Part shown: piece after piece, positions 16,232-24,312 of the stretch
How the letters are laid out: each line of letters opens with the position of its first letter
Position numbering within the stretch: position 1 is the first letter of the stretch
Assembly (NCBI RefSeq): GCF_013204845.1
Contig: NZ_JABMKY010000011.1
Location: 124,001 to 188,000, forward strand
Reading direction: 5' to 3'
DNA length: 64,000 bases
Origin: Paenibacillus qinlingensis
GTDB lineage: Bacteria; Bacillota; Bacilli; Paenibacillales; NBRC-103111
Notes under the pieces: generated by a model
Told to the model about the DNA's origin: nothing
Databases searched by the model: none
The model's input: only the letters and a program-made list of their open reading frames with translations
Position numbers and translations under genes: made by a program

Positions 16232-17242
16232 ATGAACCTTATGAATACGAGCTTATGGAAGTCCGCCGGACTGTTCGCGCTGATTCTTATCCTGTTTGGG
16301 AGTTTTGTTTCCAGTATTTTGTTTGGTGCGACGCAGTTTGATTGGCATACGGCATGGGCTTCCATCTTTCATTACGACGAGAATATCAATAATCAAATCA
16401 TTCTTCGAACAACGCGTGTGCCGAGGGCCTGTATTGCTGTTGCCATTGGCGCAAGCTTAGCAATCGCAGGTACGTTGATGCAGACGCTCACACGTAATCC
16501 ACTAGCTTCGCCGAGTGTGCTCGGGGTCAATGCAGGAGCAACGCTATTCGTTGTTCTTGCAGCGGTTGCGTTATCGATCTCATCGATGCAAGCCTTGATG
16601 TGGATCTCTTTTATCGGAGCGGCAGTCGGTGCCTTATCCGTGTATATCTTGGGCTCTTTTGGCCGAGATGGCTTAACGCCACTCAAAATCGTGCTCGCAG
16701 GTGCAGCCATGACCGCTCTGTTCTCTTCCTTTACACAAGGCATCTTGGTGTTGAACCAACAGGGGCTTAGCACGGTGCTGTTCTGGCTGACAGGTACAAT
16801 CGCCGGACGATCTCCGGAAATGTTAATTACAGTCATCCCTTTCATGGCTATATGCTGGGTAGCTGCCTGGTTCATTGCGCGTGATATGAATTTACTTCTC
16901 ATGGGTGAGGATACGGCGAAAGGTTTGGGTCAAAAGACGATCTGGGTTAAATCAGTTGCAGGCCTTCTAATTGTCGTGCTTGCGGGCTGCTCCGTGTCGG
17001 TCGCAGGTCCAATTGGATTCATTGGCATTGTCATTCCGCATGTCTCGCGGTTTTTCGTCGGTGGCGATCATCGCTGGGTCATTCCTTATTGTGCCGTACT
17101 GGGGGCGATTCTGCTTATACTGGCGGACTTGGCTGCAAGATTTATTATGATTCCTGAAGAAATGCCTGTCGGCGTGATGACGGCCATCATTGGTGCCCCA
17201 TTCTTTATTTATATTGCACGAAGGGGGATTATCAAATCATGA
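16232..17242 (+). CDS. yfiZ: FecCD-family siderophore permease, subunit 1
   Basis: 336 residues from the ATG at 16232, with AAGGAG at 16217-16222. It is a polytopic permease of the BtuC/FecCD type: the early motif RVPRACIAVAIGASLAIAG, then QTLTRNPLASPSVLGVNAGA and the late GPIGFIGIVIPHVSR that contacts the ATPase. Together with the next gene it would form the heterodimeric channel for the ferric siderophore. Its last 4 bases overlap the next start as ATGA, so the two are translated together. Confidence 0.88.
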   Translation: MNLMNTSLWKSAGLFALILILFGSFVSSILFGATQFDWHTAWASIFHYDENINNQIILRTTRVPRACIAVAIGASLAIAGTLMQTLTRNPLASPSVLGVNAGATLFVVLAAVALSISSMQALMWISFIGAAVGALSVYILGSFGRDGLTPLKIVLAGAAMTALFSSFTQGILVLNQQGLSTVLFWLTGTIAGRSPEMLITVIPFMAICWVAAWFIARDMNLLLMGEDTAKGLGQKTIWVKSVAGLLIVVLAGCSVSVAGPIGFIGIVIPHVSRFFVGGDHRWVIPYCAVLGAILLILADLAARFIMIPEEMPVGVMTAIIGAPFFIYIARRGIIKS

Positions 17243-18282
17243 AGGGTCATGTTCCGGTTCGACTGCGGCGAGGTAGGATTTCTTTTTTAGTCGAAAAGAA
17301 AGCGTTAAAGATCTCCCTCTTGTTATTCGTGGTTTGCGTCGTAATTGCGATTGTGAGCACGGGGATGGGGGAAATGTACATATCTCCGATTGATGTTGTC
17401 AAAAGTGTCATAGGTATTGGCGCTGATGATTACACGATGGTCGTTCAAAAGCTCCGCCTTCCGCGCATTATCATTTCCATGTTAGTTGGCGCAGCCCTGG
17501 CTGCGGCAGGTGCGATTATGCAAGGGATCATTCGGAATCCATTGGCATCGCCAGATATGATGGGCGTAACCGGTGGAGCTTCGGTGGCTGCGGTCACATT
17601 CCTCACGTATTTTAATGGCATGATCAGCATTCGGTGGCTGCCGGTTTCGGCGATGCTGGGTGCGGCAGTTGTTTCTGTCATTTTGTATATGCTTGCTTGG
17701 AAAAAAGGGGTCACCCCCATCCGCCTTATTCTAGTCGGCATCGGGATGTCCTCGCTGATGTCGGCTGGGACGACGATGATGATCGTGTTTAGTCCGAAGA
17801 ACGATCCCGGCACAGCTTACTTATGGCTGACAGGATCGGTCTATGCGGCTAATTGGGAAAATGTGATGACGGTATTGCCATGGACAGTCATCTTGATTCC
17901 ACTTGCATTTCTATTAGCACGCCATGTCAATATTGGACAGCTCGGGGATGATGTGGCAGCAAGCGCGGGAAGCGCAGTGGAGATCAATCGTTTGTTATTG
18001 CTGCTCATCAGCGTGGCGTTAGCGGGTTCAGCTGTTTCTGTAGCTGGCGCGATCGGATTCATAGGCTTAATCGCACCACATATGGCACGCAAATGGGTAG
18101 GCTCGAGCTTTGACAGTCTGTTACCCGTCTCAGCTCTTCTCGGAGGCGCTATTGTGATGTTGGCTGATTTAGCGGGAAGAACGTTCTTTCTACCGCTCGA
18201 TGTGCCAGTCGGTGTATTTACGGCAGCAGTAGGGGCACCATTTTTCATCTATTTGCTGTACACCAAGCGAAATTCAAGATAG
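17239..18282 (+). CDS. yfhA: FecCD-family siderophore permease, subunit 2
   Basis: 347 residues. A basic N-terminal tail of about 27 residues precedes the first helix. FecCD motifs are KLRLPRIIISMLVGAALA, QGIIRNPLASPDMMGVTGGA and AIGFIGLIAPHMARKWVG. It forms the channel with the preceding permease. The start ATG overlaps the upstream stop by 4 bases. The ATPase gene follows immediately. Confidence 0.88.
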   Translation: MKGHVPVRLRRGRISFLVEKKALKISLLLFVVCVVIAIVSTGMGEMYISPIDVVKSVIGIGADDYTMVVQKLRLPRIIISMLVGAALAAAGAIMQGIIRNPLASPDMMGVTGGASVAAVTFLTYFNGMISIRWLPVSAMLGAAVVSVILYMLAWKKGVTPIRLILVGIGMSSLMSAGTTMMIVFSPKNDPGTAYLWLTGSVYAANWENVMTVLPWTVILIPLAFLLARHVNIGQLGDDVAASAGSAVEINRLLLLLISVALAGSAVSVAGAIGFIGLIAPHMARKWVGSSFDSLLPVSALLGGAIVMLADLAGRTFFLPLDVPVGVFTAAVGAPFFIYLLYTKRNSR

Positions 18283-18293
18283 GAGTGAAGAGA

Positions 18294-19142
18294 GTGCCAA
18301 CCTTGGAGACCAGAAATCTCAATTTGACCTATGGCAACGCAAATATCATCGAGGGGCTGAATCTGTCTATTCCCAAAGGAAAGATTACGGTGTTGATCGG
18401 TTCTAATGGCTGTGGGAAATCAACACTCCTGCGTGCGATGGCTCGCTTATTGAAGCCAGCTCATGGCGAAATCATTCTGGATGGCAAACATATCGCAGAA
18501 ATTCCAACCAAAGAAATCGCGAAGCGGCTATCGATTTTGCCGCAAGGCCCGATTGCCCCGGAAGGGTTAACAGTCTTTCAGTTGGTGAAACAAGGCCGGT
18601 ACCCCTATCAGAATTGGCTTAAATCGTGGTCAGATGAAGATGAGCGCTGCGTGAATGATGCTTTGGCGGTAACCAAAACAACCGAATTGGCGGAAACCGC
18701 GGTGGACTCCTTGTCCGGCGGACAACGTCAACGGGCGTGGATCGCGATGACTCTCGCGCAAGGGACCCAAACCATCCTGTTGGATGAACCTACAACGTAT
18801 TTGGATATGGCTCACCAAGTTGATATTTTGGATCTGTTGTTTGAACTGAATGAGCGTGAACAGCGTACGATTGTCATGGTACTGCATGATCTCAATCTCG
18901 CGTGTCGGTATGCGCATCATCTCGTGGCGATCAAAGATAAGTCCGTTTTTGCCCAGGGGAAGCCAGAGGATGTCATTAATTCGGAGCTTGTGCGGCATGT
19001 ATTTGGCATGGAATGTGAAATTATCGGGGATCCGTTCTTCGGTACGCCCATGTGCATTCCGAAAGGAAAAGGTCGGAAATCCGACAAGCTCATACCTAAA
19101 AAAAATGAGGAGGATGTGAAGCATGAGCTTATCCGAAGTTAA
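18294..19142 (+). CDS. yusV: Siderophore ABC transporter ATPase (FecE/FhuC type)
   Basis: 282 residues from a GTG at 18294; AGGAG at 18281-18285 gives an 8-base gap, whereas the GTG at 18285 would overlap the ribosome site. Walker A is IGSNGCGKST, the Q-loop region reads LPQGPIAPEG, the signature is LSGGQRQRAWIAMTLAQ and Walker B is TILLDEPTTYLD, followed by a switch His in VLHDLN. In B. subtilis the yfiYZ-yfhA permease borrows the shared ATPase YusV; here an ATPase of that type is encoded in the operon itself. Its 3' end overlaps the nitroreductase gene by 20 bases. Confidence 0.88.
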   Translation: MPTLETRNLNLTYGNANIIEGLNLSIPKGKITVLIGSNGCGKSTLLRAMARLLKPAHGEIILDGKHIAEIPTKEIAKRLSILPQGPIAPEGLTVFQLVKQGRYPYQNWLKSWSDEDERCVNDALAVTKTTELAETAVDSLSGGQRQRAWIAMTLAQGTQTILLDEPTTYLDMAHQVDILDLLFELNEREQRTIVMVLHDLNLACRYAHHLVAIKDKSVFAQGKPEDVINSELVRHVFGMECEIIGDPFFGTPMCIPKGKGRKSDKLIPKKNEEDVKHELIRS

Positions 19143-19704
19143 ACCGGTGGGAACGGTAGCTGCGTTAATTAAAGAAAGAAGAACAATTCGTGATTTCAAA
19201 CAAGATCCTGTTTCGGACGAATTGCTGCTTGAGTTACTGAATGTAGCCGTATGGGCACCGAATCATGGAAATAGACAGCCTTGGCGGTTCATTTTGTATA
19301 AAGGAGATGGACGCAGGGCATTGGCAGATGCGATGCTCCAGACCTATGATGATGATGAGATGAGAGAAAAACATGGGAAACCCAAATGGAACGATTTCAT
19401 GGCGATCCCCGCGCATCTCGTTGTGATTCTGAAAGAAGATACACGCCAAAAGCAATGGGATGAAGACTACGGCGCCGTCTGCGCCCTCATTCAAAATTTC
19501 CAACTAGCTGCCTGGGAGCAAGGGCTCGGCGTCGTATGGAAAACAAACAATTATAACTACGAGTCTGAGTTCCAACAATCCGTCGGACTGCAGGCAGATG
19601 AGAAAATTGTCGGCCTTCTGCATGTTGGATATCCAGCATCCATTCCCAAAGTACAGCCGCGTAAGGCCGCGGAAGATATGCTGATGATCGTTGATTCTCA
19701 ATAG
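19123..19704 (+). CDS. yfhC: Nitroreductase-family flavoprotein of the siderophore operon
   Basis: 193 residues, close to the 194 of B. subtilis YfhC, which sits in the same operon there. FMN-binding motifs are IKERRTIRDFKQDPV near the N-terminus, WAPNHGNRQPWRFILY, and the C-terminal GLGVVWKTN and VGLLHVGYPA. Such enzymes use NAD(P)H and FMN to reduce small electrophiles; in this operon reduction of ferric siderophore or flavin to release iron is an attractive but unproven role. GAGGAGG precedes the ATG, which lies inside the ATPase gene. Confidence 0.85.
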   Translation: MSLSEVKPVGTVAALIKERRTIRDFKQDPVSDELLLELLNVAVWAPNHGNRQPWRFILYKGDGRRALADAMLQTYDDDEMREKHGKPKWNDFMAIPAHLVVILKEDTRQKQWDEDYGAVCALIQNFQLAAWEQGLGVVWKTNNYNYESEFQQSVGLQADEKIVGLLHVGYPASIPKVQPRKAAEDMLMIVDSQ

Positions 19705-19731
19705 GATAGTAAATAGCAAAAGTGATACCTA

Positions 19732-19772
19732 GAAAAACCCTCGAAACGCTTAAGGCGATTCGGGGGTTTTTC
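19732..19772 (+). terminator. Terminator of the siderophore uptake operon
   Basis: GAAAAACCCTCGAA pairs with TTCGGGGGTTTTTC (one T-G pair), giving a 14-bp stem whose right arm ends in five T. Confidence 0.88.
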
Positions 19773-19840
19773 GATAATTGCATCTCGGCCTTTGGCCTTT
19801 TATAATAAAGGGACTTTAACCAGACACCAAGGGGATACAG

Positions 19841-20551
19841 ATGAAAAGAATTCTTGTCATTAGCGATATTCATGGCGAACTTGCCAAGTTCGAAGCTTTA
19901 TTAGCAGCCGCGCAATACAACTCGGAACAAGATCAACTGATTTTGCTGGGCGATTATGTGGATCGAGGGCCAGACGCCAAGGGTGTCATTGAACGAGTTA
20001 TGGCTTTAAAAGAGGCCGGAGCGCGAGTGTTAAAAGGGAACCACGAGGATTTAATGATCAAAGCATTGACGACGCAGGATGAACGGGCATGGAAACGCTG
20101 GGCACAAATCAATTGCGGCGATATGACTTTGCAAAGCTATGGGTTTACGGAAGCTGATTATGCCCTCGATGAGAACGCGGAGTCGTTCACTAAACCAGAA
20201 CTGCAGTCGGATATATTATCAGAGCACTTGGCATTCATAACGAAGCTGGAGCACTATATCGAAACGGATGACTATATATTTGTCCATGCCGGTGTGCAGC
20301 CAGGAGTGCCCGTTTCGGAAACGGATCCATTTACGCTGATGTGGATTCGTGGCGAATTTCATTCAGGGTATAGAGGTGAAAAAATTGTGGTTTTCGGCCA
20401 TTCATCCACCGATACACTGCACGGCGATTCGGATAATTATCATGTTTATTTTGGTGTAAATCGTATTATTGGCATCGATGGCGGCGCCGTTTATGGTGGA
20501 CAATTGAATTGTCTAGAACTGCCAAGTCAAGCGGTGTACAACGTAAAGTGA
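19841..20551 (+). CDS. Metallophosphoesterase, PPP family (protein phosphatase or Ap4A hydrolase type)
   Basis: 236 residues, cytoplasmic. All PPP-family metal ligands are visible in order: SDIHGE near the N-terminus, LGDYVDRGP, KGNHEDLM, FVHAG and FGHSS. This is the fold of bacterial PrpA/PrpE serine-threonine phosphatases and symmetrical or asymmetrical Ap4A hydrolases; the sequence alone does not separate these. AAGGGG precedes the ATG. The Gfo/Idh/MocA-like gene begins 12 bases after the stop, suggesting cotranscription. Confidence 0.85.
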   Translation: MKRILVISDIHGELAKFEALLAAAQYNSEQDQLILLGDYVDRGPDAKGVIERVMALKEAGARVLKGNHEDLMIKALTTQDERAWKRWAQINCGDMTLQSYGFTEADYALDENAESFTKPELQSDILSEHLAFITKLEHYIETDDYIFVHAGVQPGVPVSETDPFTLMWIRGEFHSGYRGEKIVVFGHSSTDTLHGDSDNYHVYFGVNRIIGIDGGAVYGGQLNCLELPSQAVYNVK

Positions 20552-20563
20552 GGGATAACCGTT

Positions 20564-21640
20564 ATGTCTTTAATCGAATTTGGAATTGTAGGGCGAGGGT
20601 GGAGAGCTGAATTTTATTTGCGCATTGCGCAAATGCAGCCTCACCGTTTCGCCGTCCGTGCGATGCTAGTCCGTGATGAGGAACGAGGCAGGGAAATCGA
20701 GGAGAAATGGGGCGTGAAAACCTACCGAGACATGGAATCTTTCGTTTCAAGCGGACCGCTCCTATTCGTGGTTGTTTGCGTTTCGAGGGATGCCATGCCT
20801 GGCTGCACACTGGAGTTGGCAGAAAGGAACATACCCGTATTGACAGAGACGCCTCCGGCCAATGACATCTCGGGTATGATTGACTTGTATCAGTCGGTGT
20901 CCAAGCTAAAGGGGCGCGTACAGGTAGCCGAACAATATTTGTATCAGCCGATGCATGCTGCACGTATTGCTTTCGTGAGATCAGGTAAATTAGGTGACGT
21001 TTCTCAGGTGCAAGTATCGGCCGCTCACGGTTATCATGGCATCAGTCTGATCCGAAAGTTGCTTGGCATTCAATTCGAGAACGCCATTATTAGCGGACAG
21101 AGATTTACCTCTGAAATCGTGAAAGGTCCGGGGCGTAATGGGCCTCCGGAAAGTGAAGAGATTGGCAACTCGGTGCAGGATATCGCTACGCTTCGTTTTG
21201 GAAACCAACTGGCGCTGTTTGATTTTACAGGTGATCAGTATTTCTCTTGGATTCGCCAAAACCGTGTCCTTGTTCGCGGAAACCGTGGCGAATTATCGGA
21301 TGAAACGTTCCGGTATTTGAGGGATTTTAAAACACCTATCACAGGCAATTTCCGTAGAGTCGATACCGGTCATGACGGTAACTTGGAAGGATATTATCAC
21401 CAAGGGATTATCGCGGGTGAAGATTGGGTGTACGAAAACCCAGTCGTTCCCGGGCGTTTATCCGATGATGAGATCGCGATTGCTACTAGTTTGATTCGAA
21501 TGGCGGACTATCTACAGGGTGGGCCATCTTGCTATGACTTGGCTGAGGCGATGCAGGACCATTATGTATCGATCATGATGCAATCCGCTATTGAGTCGGG
21601 CGAGGAACTGACGACGACGACGCAACCCTGGGCGGAGTGA
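20564..21640 (+). CDS. Gfo/Idh/MocA-like oxidoreductase with altered EKP motif
   Basis: 358 residues. The N-terminal Rossmann fold begins FGIVGRGWRAEFYLRIAQ. The family then normally has an EKP motif whose Lys takes part in catalysis and NAD(P) binding; here the segment reads LTETPPA, with Thr at residue 96 in place of Lys. The second signature region reads VAEQYLYQPMHAAR. The C-terminal half has the usual mixed sheet domain. Most relatives oxidise or reduce a sugar or cyclitol, but the lost Lys raises the chance that this one is inactive or uses different chemistry. It follows the phosphatase gene and ends at a strong terminator. Confidence 0.8.
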   Translation: MSLIEFGIVGRGWRAEFYLRIAQMQPHRFAVRAMLVRDEERGREIEEKWGVKTYRDMESFVSSGPLLFVVVCVSRDAMPGCTLELAERNIPVLTETPPANDISGMIDLYQSVSKLKGRVQVAEQYLYQPMHAARIAFVRSGKLGDVSQVQVSAAHGYHGISLIRKLLGIQFENAIISGQRFTSEIVKGPGRNGPPESEEIGNSVQDIATLRFGNQLALFDFTGDQYFSWIRQNRVLVRGNRGELSDETFRYLRDFKTPITGNFRRVDTGHDGNLEGYYHQGIIAGEDWVYENPVVPGRLSDDEIAIATSLIRMADYLQGGPSCYDLAEAMQDHYVSIMMQSAIESGEELTTTTQPWAE

Positions 21641-21660
21641 GACTCCAACGAATGAGCGAT

Positions 21661-21696
21661 AGCCACGAATCGTGTAAATAGATTCGTGGCTTTTTT
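21661..21696. terminator. Strong terminator between convergent genes
   Basis: A perfect 11-bp stem (AGCCACGAATC with GATTCGTGGCT) and 9-base loop is followed by TTTTTT. Confidence 0.92.
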
Positions 21697-21730
21697 AATT
21701 TTAGTGACAGCACTCTGTAGCTATTTCAGT

Positions 21731-22306
21731 CTACTTCGGGTAAACTTGATTATTTTCAAATAAATTCCTAACCTGGTCGGCCATAAATTGTGTCGATTGC
21801 GGCATGTGATGACGTATCCACCACTCCACAATGCCAATAAAAGCAGAGGCCATGAATTGGGCTTTGATCTTATTGTCGATAATGGGCAGGTTGTCCGGCC
21901 GTTCCATTTTAATCATCAGATTGACGGAAATAAAGTTCAGCAATTGATCCCGGAATAGAAAAGCCCTCTGATTGGAAAACATAGCTGAGAAAAACGGGAA
22001 ATGCTCACGAAAGTAATCAAAAACCGGTTTAGGTTCTTGAACCATTGCTTGGTTAACCGTATCGTCCTCCCGTTTCGTGCACAATGAGATCAATTCATTA
22101 ATATGCTCTTCAATGCATGTGTCCAAAAGATCGTATTTGTCACTGTAATGCAGGTACACGGTGCCGCGGTTAACGTTGGCGCGCTCCGCGATCTCGTTAA
22201 TGGTGATTTGTTCAAAATCCTTTTCCGAAAAAAGCTCCAGAAACGATTTCGTTATGGATTGCTTGGTTCTGAGAATACGGCGGTCGGTCTTAACAACGGA
22301 CTCCAT
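21731..22306 (-). CDS. TetR/AcrR-family transcriptional regulator
   Basis: 191 residues. The N-terminal helix-turn-helix reads ITINEIAERANVNRGTVYLH followed by YSDKYDLLDTC, the standard TetR DNA-binding pattern; the C-terminal ligand domain is of the TetR_C_7-like kind seen in Bacillus. AAGGAGG precedes the ATG at 22306. It is divergent from a short-chain dehydrogenase gene, with a promoter and a palindrome in between, so it most likely represses that gene and possibly itself. Confidence 0.88.
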   Translation of the reverse strand: MESVVKTDRRILRTKQSITKSFLELFSEKDFEQITINEIAERANVNRGTVYLHYSDKYDLLDTCIEEHINELISLCTKREDDTVNQAMVQEPKPVFDYFREHFPFFSAMFSNQRAFLFRDQLLNFISVNLMIKMERPDNLPIIDNKIKAQFMASAFIGIVEWWIRHHMPQSTQFMADQVRNLFENNQVYPK

Positions 22307-22385
22307 TCTTTGCGTTACCTCCTTCAGTTAATCAACAATTCTACGGGTTTTGTTGTATATGAAACAATTGCGTATATATCAACCA

Positions 22386-22430
22386 TTGAGTAATTAGTGC
22401 TTCTGTCTATAATATTAATCAACGGCCGTT
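22386..22430 (+). promoter_or_regulatory. Promoter and palindromic operator of the SDR gene
   Basis: TTGAGT at 22386 and TATAAT at 22408-22413, spacing 16, are followed by the perfect palindrome AACGGCCGTT at 22421-22430, at the expected transcription start. The position suits repression by the divergent TetR protein. Confidence 0.6.
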
Positions 22431-22477
22431 AAATATACAACAGGTGTTCAATATTGAAGGTAAGGGAGCATATAACA

Positions 22478-23218
22478 ATGGACAACATTCAAAATAAAGT
22501 AGTTATTATTACGGGAGCCTCCAGTGGAATAGGAGAAGCTACAGCGAAATTGTTGGCCCAAAGTGGGGCAAAGGTGGTATTGGCTGCAAGAAGAGAGGAA
22601 CGTCTGCATATGATTGTGAATGAAATTAAACAGGCGGGAGGTGAAGCTGTTTCTATAAAAGCAGACGTCGTTTCTACTGATGATATGCAGAATTTGGCTA
22701 AGTTTGCATTGGGTGCGTATGGCCGAATTGATGTACTGGTGAACAATGCAGGGGTCATGCCAAGTTCCAGGATGAATGAATTACGAGTAGACGAATGGGA
22801 TCACATGATTGATGTGAATATTAAGGGCGTTTTGTACGGTATCGCCGCGGTATTACCTATCATGCGTGAGCAGCACTCCGGTCATATCATCAACCTATCC
22901 TCAACTTCTGGGTACCAGGTGTCCCCAACATCAGCCGTATATGCGGCCACAAAGTTTGCCGTTAGAGCCATTTCCGAAGGAATTCGTCTGGAAGAATCAG
23001 CGACTTCGGGGATTAGATCTACTTTGATTGCACCAGGTCTGACGAAGACCGAACTTTTTGACAGCATTACCAGCCCGGAAGTGCAAGCGATAGCCAATCA
23101 AATAAGCGGCTTAGGGATTTCTCCCAGCAGTATTGCTAGGGCCATTGCGTTTGCCATTAATGAACCCGATGACACACTAATCAGCGAAATTATGGTTAGA
23201 CCAACCGCGTTGACTTAA
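22478..23218 (+). CDS. Short-chain dehydrogenase/reductase
   Basis: 246 residues from the ATG at 22478; an upstream in-frame TTG at 22454 lacks a ribosome site. The cofactor motif is IITGASSGIGEA, followed by VNNAGVMP, the catalytic Ser in NLSSTSGY and the catalytic YAATK. It is a classical NAD(P)-dependent SDR of about 250 residues, cytoplasmic, with no indication of the substrate. It is divergent from a TetR regulator that probably makes it inducible. A terminator lies 100 bases downstream. Confidence 0.88.
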   Translation: MDNIQNKVVIITGASSGIGEATAKLLAQSGAKVVLAARREERLHMIVNEIKQAGGEAVSIKADVVSTDDMQNLAKFALGAYGRIDVLVNNAGVMPSSRMNELRVDEWDHMIDVNIKGVLYGIAAVLPIMREQHSGHIINLSSTSGYQVSPTSAVYAATKFAVRAISEGIRLEESATSGIRSTLIAPGLTKTELFDSITSPEVQAIANQISGLGISPSSIARAIAFAINEPDDTLISEIMVRPTALT

Positions 23219-23319
23219 ATATAAGTAAATTGTAATATAATTGAAATATTATATTCATCTGGCATTAATGTATTAGGACTATAATTGAACTCGACCCCCT
23301 TTTTAAATATATAAACTTA

Positions 23320-23352
23320 GACCCTCAGCCCGTTGCTGTGGGTCACTTTTTT
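23320..23352 (+). terminator. Rho-independent terminator, probably of the SDR gene
   Basis: GACCCTCAGC pairs with GCTGTGGGTC (one mismatch), 5-base loop, then ACTTTTTT. It lies 102 bases after the stop codon. Confidence 0.75.
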
Positions 23353-23479
23353 GTCTGTCAATTAGTAGGGTCCGGTGCCCTTCGCAACTTGGCCCCCCGG
23401 GGGGCCCCGCCAGCTTTGATTTCAACGCCGCCCGCCAAATCACGAACGGTGAATGCGGAACGCCGAACCCCGACCGGCG

Positions 23480-23520
23480 CCCCCCCCCCCGACCCCCCGA
23501 CCCCCCGACCCCCCGAACCC
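23480..23520 (-). repeat. C11 tract plus three GACCCCCC units; G-quadruplex candidate on minus strand
   Basis: Eleven C (23480-23490) are followed by three exact GACCCCCC units (23491-23514) and GAACCCC. On the minus strand this gives four runs of at least six G separated by TC, a textbook quadruplex-forming pattern. The surrounding 200 bases are far richer in GC than the rest of the intergenic DNA. Confidence 0.85.
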
Positions 23521-23830
23521 CTTCCATCCCCGCCGCCCAACACACCTCGACTCTCCACATATTTGAGTAGTAAGTAATAAGGACAGTAATGTAGAGTGAT
23601 GCGTAATTAAATAGTAGTTAGGATAAGGAGAAGAATGTGGGAAAAGTGGAGTGATGTGAAGTAGGAGGAGTATGTGGAGTAATGGTGTAGCGAGGTAGCA
23701 AAGCCAGTAAATGATAGTCCGATAGAGTAAGGTTGTTAATTTACTAAGAACTCGCCATTTCAAGCTCTCTCCCTCTTGTCAAACATGCAAAAGAGCACTT
23801 TTCGAATGGGTCCCCACCTTCGTTATTGGA

Positions 23831-23960
23831 AATTGATGCAAATAGGCATCAATTCAGAGTGATTTCAGGAGATTATCATGAAATACGTAAAAAAGGTTGC
23901 CTATTTGCACGTATTTACCAATCTCAAGCATAAACTAGCCGCAAAGGTTGTATTATTGCA
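23831..23960. repeat. Hairpin and inverted AAAGGTT/TGCCTATTTGCA repeat
   Basis: AATTGATGC (23831-23839) pairs perfectly with GCATCAATT (23846-23854). TGCAAATAGGCA (23837-23848) recurs inverted as TGCCTATTTGCA (23898-23909), after AAAAAAGGTT. A related GCAAAGGTTGTATTATTGCA follows near 23940, and the window end (63868-63890) carries a reverse-oriented relative. Confidence 0.5.
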
Positions 23961-24005
23961 TTTCTGCGTGAGAGGCCCAACCCCAAACACAAACCAACTT
24001 AGAAA

Positions 24006-24191
24006 TAACTGGATTTAATCCAGCTATTTCGCGACTTTTTCAACGAAATCATCGTTTAGATGGATTTTATGTAGTTACTTTTCTTTGTTTAACCCAAAAG
24101 AGGTTAACACGGATGGAATTACCTACATTTTTTCCAGTTAATTTTAAATTTCCAACTAATTTCTCAAAAATAACTGTAGTTTCTACAGCTA
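24006..24191. repeat. Dispersed palindromic intergenic repeat, locus B
   Basis: TAACTGGAT-TTA-ATCCAGCTA at 24006-24026 and TAACTGTAG-TTT-CTACAGCTA at 24171-24191 are near-perfect inverted repeats. Between them lie GATGGATTTTATGTAGTTA (about 24059) and TACCTACATTTTTTCCAGTTA (split halves, about 24121-24140). Confidence 0.75.
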
Positions 24192-24266
24192 ATCCCAAAC
24201 GCGCGTCTAGCTATGACCCGTTTAACCCCTTTTCAATTAAATGGAAAGCATTTATACTGAATCTAC

Positions 24267-24281
24267 TGATAATCATTATCA
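24267..24281. promoter_or_regulatory. btr: Perfect Fur box upstream of the Btr-like gene
   Basis: TGATAATCATTATCA matches the 7-1-7 Fur consensus at every base. A TATACT -10 box at 24253-24258 with a weak TTTCAA at 24231 places it over the transcription start. Confidence 0.92.
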
Positions 24282-24312
24282 ATGATGACCGTGAAAGGGG
24301 TTAAAGCTGTAT

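Larger units (their letters stand above)
23219..24312. other. 1.1-kb gene-free stretch with unusual composition
   Basis: Nothing here has a ribosome site plus a protein-like frame. It holds a terminator (23320-23352), a GC-rich patch with an 11-C tract (about 23355-23560), a purine-rich plus strand (about 23570-23730), hairpin and AAAGGTT repeats (23831-23960), dispersed palindromes (24006-24191) and a promoter with Fur box (24231-24281). Confidence 0.75.

Noticed and set aside
23303..23763. Several open frames on both strands in the C-rich patch
   Set aside because: They overlap each other, consist of Pro, Gly or Ser/Leu runs, and lack starts with ribosome sites.
24113..24304. 63-codon open frame ahead of the Btr-like gene
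   Set aside because: It spans dispersed palindromes, a promoter and the Fur box, and has no ribosome site.
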